From Thermoleophilia bacterium (GTDB taxonomy: Bacteria > Actinomycetota > Thermoleophilia > RBG-16-64-13): 64,000 bases of DNA. Below are positions 1-8,697 of this stretch, piece by piece. How positions within the stretch are numbered: position 1 is the stretch's first letter; the number at the start of each line of letters is the position of its first letter. The position numbers were made by a program, and so were the translations under genes. Where the stretch lies: NCBI GenBank assembly GCA_027493445.1, contig JAOSKU010000001.1:2686822-2750821 (forward strand), given 5' to 3'. Below the pieces are notes generated by a model. It saw only the letters and a list, made by a program, of their open reading frames with translations. It had not been told where the DNA came from and did no database searches.

Positions 1-66
1 CACCAGCTTCTCGTCTCGGACTCCCATGCCGATGCCGCCGGCACGTACGGTCGCTGTCTGCTGCAT
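1..66 (-). CDS. norB: Start of probable nitric oxide reductase large subunit (partial)
   Basis: Only the first 22 codons are present; the gene runs off the left edge. It begins with ATG and reads MQQTATVRAG, then GIGMGVRDEKLV. A purine-rich GAGGGGGTGAGAG lies just upstream of the ATG. The assignment rests almost wholly on context: it starts 13 nt after the stop of norC on the same strand, and norC-norB is the standard order of the membrane-bound nitric oxide reductase operon. The visible residues are too few to prove homology. Another c-type cytochrome partner is possible. Confidence 0.45.
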   Translation of the reverse strand, partial: MQQTATVRAGGIGMGVRDEKLV

Positions 67-79
67 GCCTCTCACCCCC

Positions 80-775
80 TCAGTTCTGCTTGGCGAGGAA
101 CTCGCCGATGGCTTGCCGGTCCTGCTCGGTCAAATCGGTGCGCGGGGGGCATCTTCGAGTTCGGATCGATTGAGGTGGGAGCTGTGATGTACGCCGCGAT
201 GGTGGCCGCGTCGTACTTGGCGCCCACCTGGTCGAGGGCCGGCCCGATGCTGCCCCCTCACCGCCGATGGAATGACAGGACATGCAGTACTCCTTGAAGG
301 CCGCCGCTCCGGGCGACAAGCCGGCGCCCTCCAGACGGCGCTGGTCGGCTGATTTGGTGAACTTCTTGTCTTGGGGCGGCCAGTCGTGGTTATCGATGTT
401 GCTGGTCCACTCCAGGAAGGCCACCAGATCGTCGGCCTCCTGCTCGGTCACATCCAGATTGGGCATCTTTCGAAACGAATCCTTGAACACCACCTCCGGC
501 TGCAGCACGACGGTCTTGATGCCTTCGGCCCCAATACGCGCATAGGCGCGGGTAAGATCGGGGGCGTAGTACACGCCGAAACCGAGGATGGTATGGCACT
601 CATTGCAGTTTTTCTTCTCGAAGACGTGCTTGCCGGCGACCACCTGGTCGCTCAGCTTGTCGGCGTTGGTGAGGGCGTCGACCTGCTGATGCGTGTCCCA
701 GGTGAGGGCTAAGAAAAGGACCAGGGAGGCAAGCGTGCCCACGAGGAAGAAGAGAAAAGCGTTGCGATTGCTCAC
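80..775 (-). CDS. norC: NorC-like membrane-anchored cytochrome c, with a second C-terminal heme site
   Basis: Cytochrome c subunit that would pass electrons to the NO reductase catalytic subunit on the outer face of the membrane. The GTG start is set by a strong AAAGGAGGTG seven bases upstream; an almost identical AAAGGAGGTG occurs again about 38 nt further up. Residues about 5-22 form an uncleaved membrane anchor (FLFFLVGTLASLVLFLALTW). A first heme motif, CNECH, lies near residue 60 and is followed by a NorC-type region (YYAPDLTRAYARIG). A second heme motif, CMSCH, lies near residue 165. Between the second heme and the C-terminus the frame shifts twice: at a C-run (253-257) and back at a G-run (144-149). 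Correcting both restores sequence such as SIGPALDQVG and KMPPRTDLTEQD. I treat these as sequence errors in an intact gene. The extra heme domain is longer than classical NorC. Confidence 0.8.
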   Translation of the reverse strand: MSNRNAFLFFLVGTLASLVLFLALTWDTHQQVDALTNADKLSDQVVAGKHVFEKKNCNECHTILGFGVYYAPDLTRAYARIGAEGIKTVVLQPEVVFKDSFRKMPNLDVTEQEADDLVAFLEWTSNIDNHDWPPQDKKFTKSADQRRLEGAGLSPGAAAFKEYCMSCHSIGGEGAASGRPSTRWAPSTTRPPSRRTSQLPPQSIRTRRCPPRTDLTEQDRQAIGEFLAKQN

Positions 776-862
776 GTTCTGCACCTCCTTTCGAGTACGG
801 GCGGGGTTGCGACCGGGCACCTCCTTTCAGACGCGGGCGGGATCCGAAGTCGGCCTGATTCC

Positions 863-879
863 ATCATATTCACGGTGAA
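863..879 (-). promoter_or_regulatory. Possible nor promoter -10 and overlapping palindrome
   Basis: Reading leftward toward norC, TATGAT (868-863) could be a -10 element. Immediately upstream lies the 11-bp palindrome TTCACGGTGAA (869-879), which could be an operator. No convincing -35 is seen at 17 bp. This sits in an A/T-richer patch of the roughly 260-bp spacer between norC and the prepilin operon. Confidence 0.25.
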
Positions 880-1037
880 AACACAACCCTATGCTTCTTC
901 GGCCGAGATCACCCCGGCAGACGCACGGAAAACCTAACACCTCGTCCGCAGTAGCTACCCGGGCGTCCCGACGCTAAAGCGATGTGAGAGACGTGCCGAT
1001 AACTCGGGCACCAACGGATTGTCATGAGGGTGGGGAC

Positions 1038-2405
1038 GTGACACGGCACGAATCGGGGAACACACCCTCGACCACGAGACTGTGCGACACCGGGCGGACA
1101 CTCAAGCCGGAGGGCCGGCTCCGAGAGCAGGGCTTCACCTTGCCCGAGGTCCTGGTCTCGGCCTTCGTCCTGGTCATCGGTCTGATCTTCATTGCCCAGT
1201 TCTTCTCGTCCGCCGTCGGCCGGGTGCTCGACTCCGACACGCGCTCCCTGCTGCACCAGGTCGCCAGTGAAGAGATCGAGAGCATCCGGGCTCTTCCCTA
1301 CGAGGACGTGGGCACCGTCGGGGGGCAGCCCGCGGGGGTGCTTCTTCCCTCCGAGCAGCGCACCGTTAATTCGATCGATCTGGACATCACCCGCGAGGTG
1401 ATCTACATCCAGGACGACAGCTACTCCGGACCTTACCCGGCGAACTACAGACGCGTTACAGTCCGAGTCGGGGTGCACGGAGACAGCCGCCTTGCCCCCG
1501 TCGAGCTCACGTCGAACATCGCCGGGGGAGCAGACGGCGGCACCCTCGACATCACCGTCACCGACATACAAGGAAACCCGGTCGCCGACGCCCGCATCGT
1601 GGTGACGAACACCCACCTGGTGCCGAACGTGAACATCGACTCGAGCGCCATCCGCACCGACTCGCAAGGACATCTTCTGATACCCGGCCTGACCCCTGAT
1701 GCCACGCCCGCCTACGTCGTTACCGCGAGCAAGTCGGGTTACAACAGCGACTGGACCGAGCCCGCCGTGGTCGTGCAAGACGGCTTGCCGTACACGGTGG
1801 TCCAGCTCATCATCGACCGGCTGTCGACCCTGCTCATTCACGTGGTGGACGGGGACGGGGCGGCCGTAGCCGGCGTCTCCCTCTCGGTGACCGGTCCGCG
1901 CTCGTACAACGAGACGGTGCAGACCGACGGCACGGGGACGGTCACTCTGGCCGACATCGGCTACTCGACCAGCCTCGACCCCTATGTGATCTACCTGGAG
2001 GAGGGGCAGGGCTACGAACCGTCCTCCGCCGAGGTCGTGCTGGACCCCGGACAGAACCAGGAGGTCACGCTGACCGCGGTGACTCTAAGCACCACCACGA
2101 CCACGGTAGGGGGGAGCACCACCACCACGACCCTGGCAGGGAGCACCACCACGACCACCACCGCACCCGTTCTGGGATCGCTCACCGTGCGCGTCTTGAA
2201 ACCCAACGGTGATCCCCTCCGCAACGCCGAGGTCAACCTCAACGGCGTGAAGAAGAACAGCAACTCCGAGGGCTACGTCACCTTCACCGACCTGTCCTTC
2301 GGCGATTACCCCATGGAGATCAAGCGGAGAAACTACAGGGACTACCAAACGACGGTCACCATCGACGGCTCCGTGCTCCTCACGGTGACCATGGAGCGGG
2401 ACTGA
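1038..2405 (+). CDS. PilV-like type IV prepilin with extracellular Ig-like/regulatory-domain repeats
   Basis: Minor pilin-like surface protein. From GTG 1038 (GAGGG seven bases upstream) the leader is about 32 residues and ends at the prepilin peptidase site, QG-FTLPEV, with the conserved Glu at +5. A hydrophobic helix follows (LVSAFVLVIGLIFIAQFF). The PilV-like head has a heptad-rich stretch and QVASEEIESIRALPY. Downstream are three carboxypeptidase-regulatory-like beta-sandwich repeats (for example GNPVADARIVV, GAAVAGVSLSV and GDPLRNAEVNLNG). The last two are separated by a threonine-rich linker, about STTTTTVGGSTTTTT, typical of a flexible and possibly O-glycosylated spacer. A GTG at 984 is an alternative start but lacks a ribosome binding site. 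The stop overlaps the next prepilin gene, indicating an operon. Confidence 0.8.
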   Translation: MTRHESGNTPSTTRLCDTGRTLKPEGRLREQGFTLPEVLVSAFVLVIGLIFIAQFFSSAVGRVLDSDTRSLLHQVASEEIESIRALPYEDVGTVGGQPAGVLLPSEQRTVNSIDLDITREVIYIQDDSYSGPYPANYRRVTVRVGVHGDSRLAPVELTSNIAGGADGGTLDITVTDIQGNPVADARIVVTNTHLVPNVNIDSSAIRTDSQGHLLIPGLTPDATPAYVVTASKSGYNSDWTEPAVVVQDGLPYTVVQLIIDRLSTLLIHVVDGDGAAVAGVSLSVTGPRSYNETVQTDGTGTVTLADIGYSTSLDPYVIYLEEGQGYEPSSAEVVLDPGQNQEVTLTAVTLSTTTTTVGGSTTTTTLAGSTTTTTTAPVLGSLTVRVLKPNGDPLRNAEVNLNGVKKNSNSEGYVTFTDLSFGDYPMEIKRRNYRDYQTTVTIDGSVLLTVTMERD

Positions 2406-2781
2406 TGCGGAGGCTCCCTCCACACGTCGGCTGGACCCCGGGCCAGGCCCAGTTCGCCGGGACCCAGCCGCCCGCGGGGGGCGGCGGCGGCTTCACCCTC
2501 ATCGAGCTCCTGGTCACCATGATGGTGGCGGCCATCATGGCGGCCGCCATCCTGGGAATCTACTCGAGCGCCCTGCACACCTTCGCCGCCCAGCAGGTGC
2601 GCATCCAGAACCAGGACGACGCCCGGCTGGCGATCAACCAGATGAGCCGGTACCTCCGCATGGCCGCTTCCTCTGCCTCGAACCAGACCACGCGCTCCGA
2701 CGCCATTGCCTACGCCCAGGCTCAAGACGTCGTCTTCTACGCCGACCTGGACGGCGACGGCGACACCGACAAGGCGCGTTA

Positions 2782-4058
2782 GGAACCGTCAACAAACAAG
2801 TAGGATATCGGCTGAGGGTGGCGAAGTAGTGTCCTGTGATCGACGAACATGCCATCGGAGAACGTTATCGGGCGCTGGCGGGGAACTCGATGAGCGACGC
2901 CGGCGCCTCTGGGCGGCGGCGGAGGCCCGCGCGTGCGGGTATGGCGGGACCGCCGCCGTAGCCCGGGCCACGGGGATCTCGGTGGGTACCATCAGGCGCG
3001 GCCTCGCCGACCTGGACTCTCCCGTGCGCTTCTCCGCCAGCCGGGTGCGCCGCGCGGGAGGCGGCCGCAAGCCCTCGCCGAGACCGATCCGACGCTGCTC
3101 GCCGACCTCAAGGCCCTCGTCGACGACGATGCCCGCGGCGACCCCGAGTCGCCGCTACGCTGGACGGCCAAGAGCGTGCGCACACTCGCCGGCGCGCTTC
3201 GCGAGCGCGGCCATCGGGTCAGCCACGAGACGGTCGCCAAGCAGCTGCGCCGACTGGGGTACAGCCTGCAGGGGAACCGCAAGACCAAGGAGGGCGCCTC
3301 GCACCCCGACCGCGACGCGCAGTTCCACCATATCAACACCAGGGTCTCGGCGGCGCTTGAGGCCGGCGAGCCCGTGATCTCCGTCGACACCAAGAAGAAG
3401 GAGCTCGTCGGAGACTTCAAGAACGCCGGACGCGAGTGGCGCCCGAAGGGCTCCCCGGTGCCGGTCCGCGTACACGACTTCAAAGACGAGGGGCTCGGCA
3501 AGGTGAACCCCTACGGGGTCTTCGACATCGGCGGCAACGCGGGCTGGGTGAGCGTCGGCATCGACGCCGATACCGCTGAGTTTGCGGTCGAGGCGATCCG
3601 CAGCTGGTGGGAGCACCTCGGCGGGCAGCGCTACCCTACCGCCACGACCTTGACGATCACCGCCGACTGCGGTGGCTCCAACGGCAATCGTCTGCGCCTG
3701 TGGAAGACCGAACTCCAGCGGCTCGCCGACGAGACCAATCTCGCCATTAGAGTCTGCCACTTCCCGCCCGGCACCTCGAAGTGGAACAAGATCGAACACC
3801 GCCTGTTCAGCTTCATCACCCGCAATTGGCGCGGGCAGCCGCTCGTCTCGCGCCAGGCGATCGTGTCGCTGATCGGCGCCACCACCTCGAGCGCCGGGCT
3901 TGAGGTCTATGCCCGCCTCGACGAGCGCTCCTACCAGCGCGGCATCAAGGTCTCAGACGCTCAGCTGGCGGCGGTCAACCTCACCCGGGATGAGTTCCAC
4001 CCCGAATGGAACTACGTGATCCGTCCGCATGACCGCTTAGTTGTTGCTTGACGGTGCC
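2782..4058 (+). mobile_element. ISAzo13-like insertion sequence with terminal inverted repeats and TTA target duplication
   Basis: The element is 1,277 bp. Left end 2782-2804 (GGAACCGTCAACAAACAAG...) and right end 4036-4058, read in reverse (GGCACCGTCAAGCAACAAC...), match at 18 of 23 positions. TTA flanks both ends (2779-2781 and 4059-4061) as a direct repeat. Excising the element with one TTA reconstructs the interrupted prepilin gene exactly. It carries one transposase gene on the plus strand and no passenger genes. Confidence 0.88.
2836..4051 (+). CDS. ISAzo13-family (Rhodopirellula-type) DDE transposase, frameshifted as read
   Basis: Catalyses cut-and-paste movement of the surrounding element. 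It starts at GTG 2836 (VIDEHAIGERYRALAG). A helix-turn-helix follows (GGTAAVARATGISVGTIRRGL), then a central region (LRWTAKSVRTLAGALRERG, RVSHETVAKQLRRLGY). The DDE catalytic core has acidic residues visible in VISVDTKKKE, ITADCGGSNG and WNKIEHRLFSF. As given, it needs two frame changes: one at a G-run (2880-2883) and one at a C-run (3072-3074). Restoring one base at each gives about 405 codons, full length for the family. I consider both shifts sequence errors, but real decay cannot be excluded. The stop lies inside the right inverted repeat. Confidence 0.82.
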
Positions 4059-4385
4059 TTACTACCTGAGTGGCCTCGCCCTGCGGATGCAGACCGCGGC
4101 CCCGGACATGAGCCAGGCGCCCCCCGTCTACCCCGCGTACCAGACCGATGCGGTCATCATCGAAGGCGTACGCAACGGAGCCGCCCCCCTTTTCCGCTAT
4201 TCCACGTACGACGAAGGCGCCGGAAGCCTCGTGCCTCTTGCCTCCACCTCGACCTTCGACGATCGCGAGAAGATCCTGGCGGTGGACATCTCCCTGGTGG
4301 TCAATGAGATCCCGGAGCTCACCGCCAGCAGCATCGAGCTCGACACCCGGGTCCAGATCAGGCAAAGGTACGATGGGGGCCTGGA

Positions 4386-5930
4386 ATGAGGGTCCGCATC
4401 GATCCCACTGGCGCCGGGAGCACGTACGAACCGGGGGCCGAACCGGGAAGAGCGGGCGCCGAGGAGGGCTACGTCCTCGGGCTCGTGTTGCTGGTGCTGC
4501 TGGTCGTGGCCATGATGTCGGCCACGTTGGCGATGGCCATCGCGGTAAACCAGCAGCACGTGCGGCGCGACCGGGCGTACACGCAGAGCCTCGCCGTCGC
4601 CGAGGCCGGGCTCAACCAGTACCTGTGGATGGTGGCGAGCGGGGCCTCGGGCGAGGCGAACAACTTCGCCATCCCCGGCAACGCCGGTCCCGACCCAAAC
4701 ACGCAGACGATTACTTTGAGCGACCCGTACGACGGGAGCGCCAAGGGCACCTACACCCTCGAGGTGACCCCGCCGTCGCAGTCCGACTCTCGGGTGGCCG
4801 TGACAGTTACCGGTCAGGCGGCTTCCACCGAGGACGCCCCCCGCACCGTGCGGGCCCACGTGGGACGCCCGGCGTTCAGCGAGTACGTCCTGCTGGTGGA
4901 CGACGACGTGTACATCGGCGGCCCCGCCGACAGGGTCTGGCATGGCAAGACCCACTCCAATACGGGAATCCGGATCGAGACTGCGAACATCACTGACGGC
5001 GTCTCCAGCGCGCAGGCTCAGTACGACACAGGGTACGCGGGCACCAAGCCGGGAGTGTGGTCCCAGTATCTTCCCAGCAACGACCCATCCAAGGCTCTCT
5101 GGCACTTCCCGGTGCCACCGATCGACTTCAACACGGTGACCTCCGACTTCGCTCGACTCTCGGGCCTGGCCACCGGCGGCGCGAACCTGCCCTACGTGGA
5201 CCCCACCGCCCCGGCTCGGGCCCACGGCTGGTACATCAAGCTCCTGCCCAATGCCTTCTATCAGGTCGCCCGTGTCACCGACGAGCTCGAGAGCAAGACG
5301 TACTCCAACGGCAGCAGACAGGGCGGATACCTGACCTACGACCCGCTCGGGGCGGCAATCCGCTACCCGGACAAAGGCGTGATCTACGCGAACGACAATG
5401 TGTGGGTCGAGGGCACCAACCTGAATGGCCGCCTCACCATCGCCTCCTCTGGGCAGCTCAACCCGCCCGGGCAGCGCGACGCCACCTCGATCCACGTCGT
5501 AGGCGACCTGACCTACTCTGCCGCGAACGGTACGGTTGCGGTGGGCCTCATCGCCCAGAACAACGTGGAGATCCCCATGTACGCCCCCTACATGAAAGGC
5601 GGGCCTCTCTCGACCATGGATATGGACATCGACGCGGCCATGATCGCTCAGCAGGGCCGCGAGTACGTCAACTACGACACCTTTGGCTCATCCAGCCAGT
5701 GGGGACCTCGCCGGGACATGCTGACGATCTTCGGCTCGGTATCGACGAAAGGCACACCGGTCCGCATGGCGCAGTCCAGCAACGGTTCGGACTACGCCGG
5801 TTTCCTCCGCGGGACCAACACCTACGACTCCTACTTGCTGCACAACCCGCCGCCCTACTTCCCCACCGTCGGCTCGTACCAGATCCTGGACTGGGTGGAG
5901 CTCCCCAACACCCAGAGCGTGGCGCCGTAG
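4386..5930 (+). CDS. PilX-like pilus assembly/surface protein
   Basis: 514 residues. The N-terminus lacks a FTLIE prepilin cleavage motif but has a GYVLGLVLLVLLVVAMMSAT helix at about residues 28-50. This is followed by the alpha-helical VNQQHVRRDRAYTQSLAVAEAGLNQY signature (here QSLAVAEAGLNQYLW) of PilX-type proteins. The long C-terminal part is rich in Gly, Asn, Ser and Tyr and looks like a secreted beta-rich adhesin (YIKLLPNAFYQV, GVIYANDNVWVEG, VGLIAQNNVEIP). It overlaps the upstream split prepilin gene by four bases and closes the operon. Expression probably suffers from the upstream insertion. Proteins of this length usually help initiate pilus assembly or sit at the tip; the precise role is inference. 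Confidence 0.72.
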   Translation: MRVRIDPTGAGSTYEPGAEPGRAGAEEGYVLGLVLLVLLVVAMMSATLAMAIAVNQQHVRRDRAYTQSLAVAEAGLNQYLWMVASGASGEANNFAIPGNAGPDPNTQTITLSDPYDGSAKGTYTLEVTPPSQSDSRVAVTVTGQAASTEDAPRTVRAHVGRPAFSEYVLLVDDDVYIGGPADRVWHGKTHSNTGIRIETANITDGVSSAQAQYDTGYAGTKPGVWSQYLPSNDPSKALWHFPVPPIDFNTVTSDFARLSGLATGGANLPYVDPTAPARAHGWYIKLLPNAFYQVARVTDELESKTYSNGSRQGGYLTYDPLGAAIRYPDKGVIYANDNVWVEGTNLNGRLTIASSGQLNPPGQRDATSIHVVGDLTYSAANGTVAVGLIAQNNVEIPMYAPYMKGGPLSTMDMDIDAAMIAQQGREYVNYDTFGSSSQWGPRRDMLTIFGSVSTKGTPVRMAQSSNGSDYAGFLRGTNTYDSYLLHNPPPYFPTVGSYQILDWVELPNTQSVAP

Positions 5931-6010
5931 AGCGCTTCGCCGCCGGGGTTGGACGCGGGGAGTCAAAGACACCCGGAGCGGTCGCAGCCTGAGGCTACGG
6001 GCGCGGGCAA
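5931..6010 (+). repeat. Degenerate copy of the window's MITE-like repeat (family member H)
   Basis: Directly after the TAG of the PilX-like gene comes GCGCTTCGCCGCCGGGGT. Further on is GCAGC-ctgag-GCTACGGGCGCG. These match, in the same order, the ends and centre of the repeat family seen best at 58.6-59.1 kb and 35.1 kb. Similarity is patchy, so this is a remnant at most. Confidence 0.35.
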
Positions 6011-6012
6011 GG

Positions 6013-6043
6013 CGAGGGCGGCGTCGGGGAGACGCCGCCCTCG
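6013..6043. terminator. Bidirectional terminator-like hairpin
   Basis: Perfect 13-bp stem, CGAGGGCGGCGTC paired with GACGCCGCCCTCG around a GGGGA loop. It lies between the convergent PilX-like gene and the aminotransferase gene. No T-run follows on either strand, so intrinsic termination would be weak. Confidence 0.55.
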
Positions 6044-6126
6044 ATAGGGCCCCTCACTGGGGAGGTGGGGGCCCCGGGTTTGGGGGAATCGCTTCAGCGT
6101 GCAGCTGCGGCGCCGGCTCCCTCCGC

Positions 6127-7476
6127 TCAGCCGGCCGCGGCCTCGTCGGTGATGCTCAGGCCCTCGTCGAAGATCTCGAACGCCTCACGCAGCTCCTCCT
6201 CGGAAACACAAAGCGGCGGGTTCGTGAAGAAGGTGTTCCAGTTCACGAACACGAAAAGGCCGCTCTCCTTGAAGAAAGCGGCCAGCTTGGCCATCTCGGG
6301 GCTCGTGCCGTTGAAAGGAGCCATCGGCTCCTTGGTCGCCTGGTTCCTCACCAGCTCGAACGCTCCGAACAGTCCAATCGAGCGGACGTCGCCCACAGAG
6401 GGATGCTTGACCTTGAGATCGTCCATGAGCCGGGTCATGACGGCGCCCATCCGCTGGGCATTACCCACCAGGTCGTCCTCGTGCATGACCTTCAGGTTGG
6501 CCACCGCGGCCGCCAGCGACATGGGGTGGGCGTTGTAAGTGAGGCCGCCGTAGAACTTGCGGTCCTGGTAGAACTCGGCGATCTCCCGGCTGATGGCCAC
6601 AGCGCCCAAGGGCATGTAGGCTGAGGTCAGGCCTTTGGCCATTGTGATCAGATCGGGCACCACACCCCAGTGATCGCAGGCAAACCAGGCGCCGGTACGG
6701 CCCAAACCTGCCATGACCTCGTCGCACACGAGTAGGATGCCGCGGCGGTCGCACAGCTCGCGCAGGCCCTGCAGGTACCCATCGGGGGGAACGATCAGTC
6801 CGTTCGTGCCGGTCACTGTCTCGATGAAGACGGCCGCGACGGTCTCCGGACCCTCGTACATGATGGTTTCCTCGATCTGGTCGAGGCACTTCTGAGCGAA
6901 GGCCTGGTCGCTGTCGCCTTCCTCGTAGAGCTGACTGCGGTACTTGTACGGGTCGAACACCCGAACCACGCCGGGGATGCCCGGCTCATTCGCCCAGCGC
7001 CGCGGGTCGCCGGTGAGAGCCATGGCTCCGGCCGTGGCGCCGTGGTACGAGCGGTACCGAGTGATGATCTTGTGCCGCCCCGTGTAGCCCCGAGCGAGCT
7101 TGATGGCGTTCTCGTTGGCCTCGGCCCCGCCCAGGGTGAAGAAGAAGGTGTCAAGATCGCCCGGGGTCACCGCGGCCAGCATGGGCCCGATCTCGGCCCG
7201 CACCCGGGTGGCCATCCCCGGGCCGGCGTACACCAGCTCTTCGGCCTGCGCTTTGATGGCGTCGATGACCCGCTGGTCGCCATGGCCAATGTTGACGCAC
7301 ATGAGCTGCGAGTTCATGTCCATGTAGCGCTTGCCGTCGGCGTCCCAGAAGTAGACACCCCGAGCCCTGGCCATCGGGATGGGGTTCACGGCGCCCTGAG
7401 CCGACCAGGAGAAAAACGAGTGCTTCTTGGTGAGGGCCACGATCTCCTCGGCCGACATGACATTCGTCGTGGTCAT
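6127..7476 (-). CDS. Class III (omega) aminotransferase, probable beta-alanine/taurine:pyruvate type
   Basis: PLP-dependent transaminase, 449 residues, full length for the class. The start is supported by CTGGAGGCG seven bases upstream of ATG. Visible motifs are the cofactor-binding region TLGGAEANENAIKLAR, YRSYHGATAGAMAL and the DEVMAGLGRTG aspartate region. The Schiff-base lysine is in MAKGLTSAYMPLGA. It is followed on the same strand by alanine dehydrogenase and preceded by a methylmalonate-semialdehyde-type dehydrogenase. That set suits transfer of the amino group of beta-alanine, taurine or GABA to pyruvate, recycling of alanine, and oxidation of the resulting semialdehyde. Sequence alone does not fix the amino donor. 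Confidence 0.82.
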   Translation of the reverse strand: MTTTNVMSAEEIVALTKKHSFFSWSAQGAVNPIPMARARGVYFWDADGKRYMDMNSQLMCVNIGHGDQRVIDAIKAQAEELVYAGPGMATRVRAEIGPMLAAVTPGDLDTFFFTLGGAEANENAIKLARGYTGRHKIITRYRSYHGATAGAMALTGDPRRWANEPGIPGVVRVFDPYKYRSQLYEEGDSDQAFAQKCLDQIEETIMYEGPETVAAVFIETVTGTNGLIVPPDGYLQGLRELCDRRGILLVCDEVMAGLGRTGAWFACDHWGVVPDLITMAKGLTSAYMPLGAVAISREIAEFYQDRKFYGGLTYNAHPMSLAAAVANLKVMHEDDLVGNAQRMGAVMTRLMDDLKVKHPSVGDVRSIGLFGAFELVRNQATKEPMAPFNGTSPEMAKLAAFFKESGLFVFVNWNTFFTNPPLCVSEEELREAFEIFDEGLSITDEAAAG

Positions 7477-7544
7477 CGATGCACGCCTCCAGTTTTCATT
7501 GATGAAGATATGCGGTCCGGGCGCCCAGCCCGGACCGCCCGATG

Positions 7545-8660
7545 TCAGTGCAGGACCTCCTCGGGCATGATGCAGGCGTACCCCAGATCGCGGGCCACCG
7601 GCACACAGGCCACCTTACCGTCGATGACATTCAGGCCCTTGAGCAGGGCCGGGTCGCGCAAAAGGGCGTCCGTCGGGCCCGATAGGGCCAGCTGAGTCAC
7701 GTACGGCAATGTGGCATTGGTCAAGGCGAAGGTGGACGTGCGGGCCACCGCGCCGGGCATGTTGGCGACGCAGTAGTGTACAACGCCGTCGACCACGTAG
7801 GTGGGTTCGTCGTGCGTGGTGGGATGCGTGGTCTCCACGCATCCCCCCTGGTCCACGGCCACGTCGACGATGACCGAGCCCTCGGGCATGGTGGGAAGCA
7901 TGTCCCTGGTGATGAGTCGCGGAGCCCGCGCCCCCGGGACGAGCACCCCCCCTACCACCAGGTCGGCGTCTGTGATCTCCTCGCGGATAGAATATTCCGA
8001 GCTGGCCAGCAGGGTGGCCCTCCCGCCGAATACGTCATCGAGGTAGCGGAGCCGGTCCAGGTCGATGTCGAGGATGGTGACCGACGCTCCCAGACCCAAG
8101 GCCATCTTGGCCGCGTTCAGGCCGACCACACCGCCGCCCAGGATGACGACCTTGCCCTGTCGGGCCCCAGGTACCCCTCCCAGGAGTTGACCCCGTCCGC
8201 CGTGCGCCTTCTCCAAGCAATGCGCGCCCACCTGCACCGCCAGCCGCCCGGCCACCTCGCTCATGGGGGTGAGCAAGGGTAGGCTGCCGTCGGCCAGCTG
8301 GATGGTCTCGTAGGCGATGCCTACCACCCGGCGGTCGAGCAACGCCTGGGTGAGCTCGGGAGCCGAGGCCAGATGAAGGAAGGTGAAGAGCACCTGCCCT
8401 TCGCGCAGCAGGGCGTACTCTGCCGGAAGCGGCTCCTTGACCTTCACGATCATGTCGGCCGCCGTGTACACCGACTCCATGTCGGGTGCCAACCGGGCAC
8501 CGGCCGCCTGATACTCGGCGTCCATGATTCCGCTTCCCAGACCGGCGCCCTCCTGGACGAACACGGCGTGGCCGGCCGTTGTCAGAGCCCGCACGCCGGC
8601 CGGAACCATGCCCACGCGATACTCGTGATTCTTGATCTCCTTGGGCACACCGAGCTTCAC
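7545..8660 (-). CDS. ald: Alanine dehydrogenase
   Basis: Oxidises L-alanine to pyruvate, ammonia and NADH in the cytoplasm. 371 residues, the usual length. The N-terminal [17 protein letters not shown] is diagnostic. Substrate and catalytic residues are visible as the Lys of IVKVKEPLP and the His of [10 protein letters not shown]. The NAD site is [18 protein letters not shown] and the catalytic Asp is in [10 protein letters not shown]. In this operon it would regenerate the pyruvate used by the adjacent aminotransferase and release ammonium, a useful link to the ammonium transporter at the right end of the window. A 68-bp gap separates it from the aminotransferase gene. Confidence 0.93.
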   Translation of the reverse strand: MKLGVPKEIKNHEYRVGMVPAGVRALTTAGHAVFVQEGAGLGSGIMDAEYQAAGARLAPDMESVYTAADMIVKVKEPLPAEYALLREGQVLFTFLHLASAPELTQALLDRRVVGIAYETIQLADGSLPLLTPMSEVAGRLAVQVGAHCLEKAHGGRGQLLGGVPGARQGKVVILGGGVVGLNAAKMALGLGASVTILDIDLDRLRYLDDVFGGRATLLASSEYSIREEITDADLVVGGVLVPGARAPRLITRDMLPTMPEGSVIVDVAVDQGGCVETTHPTTHDEPTYVVDGVVHYCVANMPGAVARTSTFALTNATLPYVTQLALSGPTDALLRDPALLKGLNVIDGKVACVPVARDLGYACIMPEEVLH

Positions 8661-8697
8661 CTCGGACTCCTTTCCAGACGACGCTGAGTCTCATAGC

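Larger units (their letters stand above)
2405..4389 (+). pseudogene. PilW-like prepilin gene split by an insertion sequence
   Basis: The first half (2405-2781) encodes a prepilin with cleavage motif GGFTLIELLV and helix TMMVAAIMAAAILGIY, then a head region ending TDKAR. The frame is broken by the insertion sequence at 2782-4058. The second half resumes at 4062-4389 with YYLSGLALRMQ and ends RYDGGLE. Removing the element plus one copy of the TTA duplication joins the two halves in frame as DKARYYLSGL. This gives a 234-residue protein, normal for PilW-like minor pilins. The stop overlaps the PilX-like gene by ATGA, so the insertion is probably also polar on that gene. The truncated N-terminal product could still enter the membrane. 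Confidence 0.85.

Noticed and set aside
80..775. norC as a pseudogene
   Set aside because: The two frame changes compensate, lie in homopolymer runs, and corrected sequence is well conserved to the end.
984..1037. Longer start (GTG 984) for the PilV-like gene
   Set aside because: It has no ribosome site and would give a leader of about 50 residues. GTG 1038 has GAGGG at good spacing.
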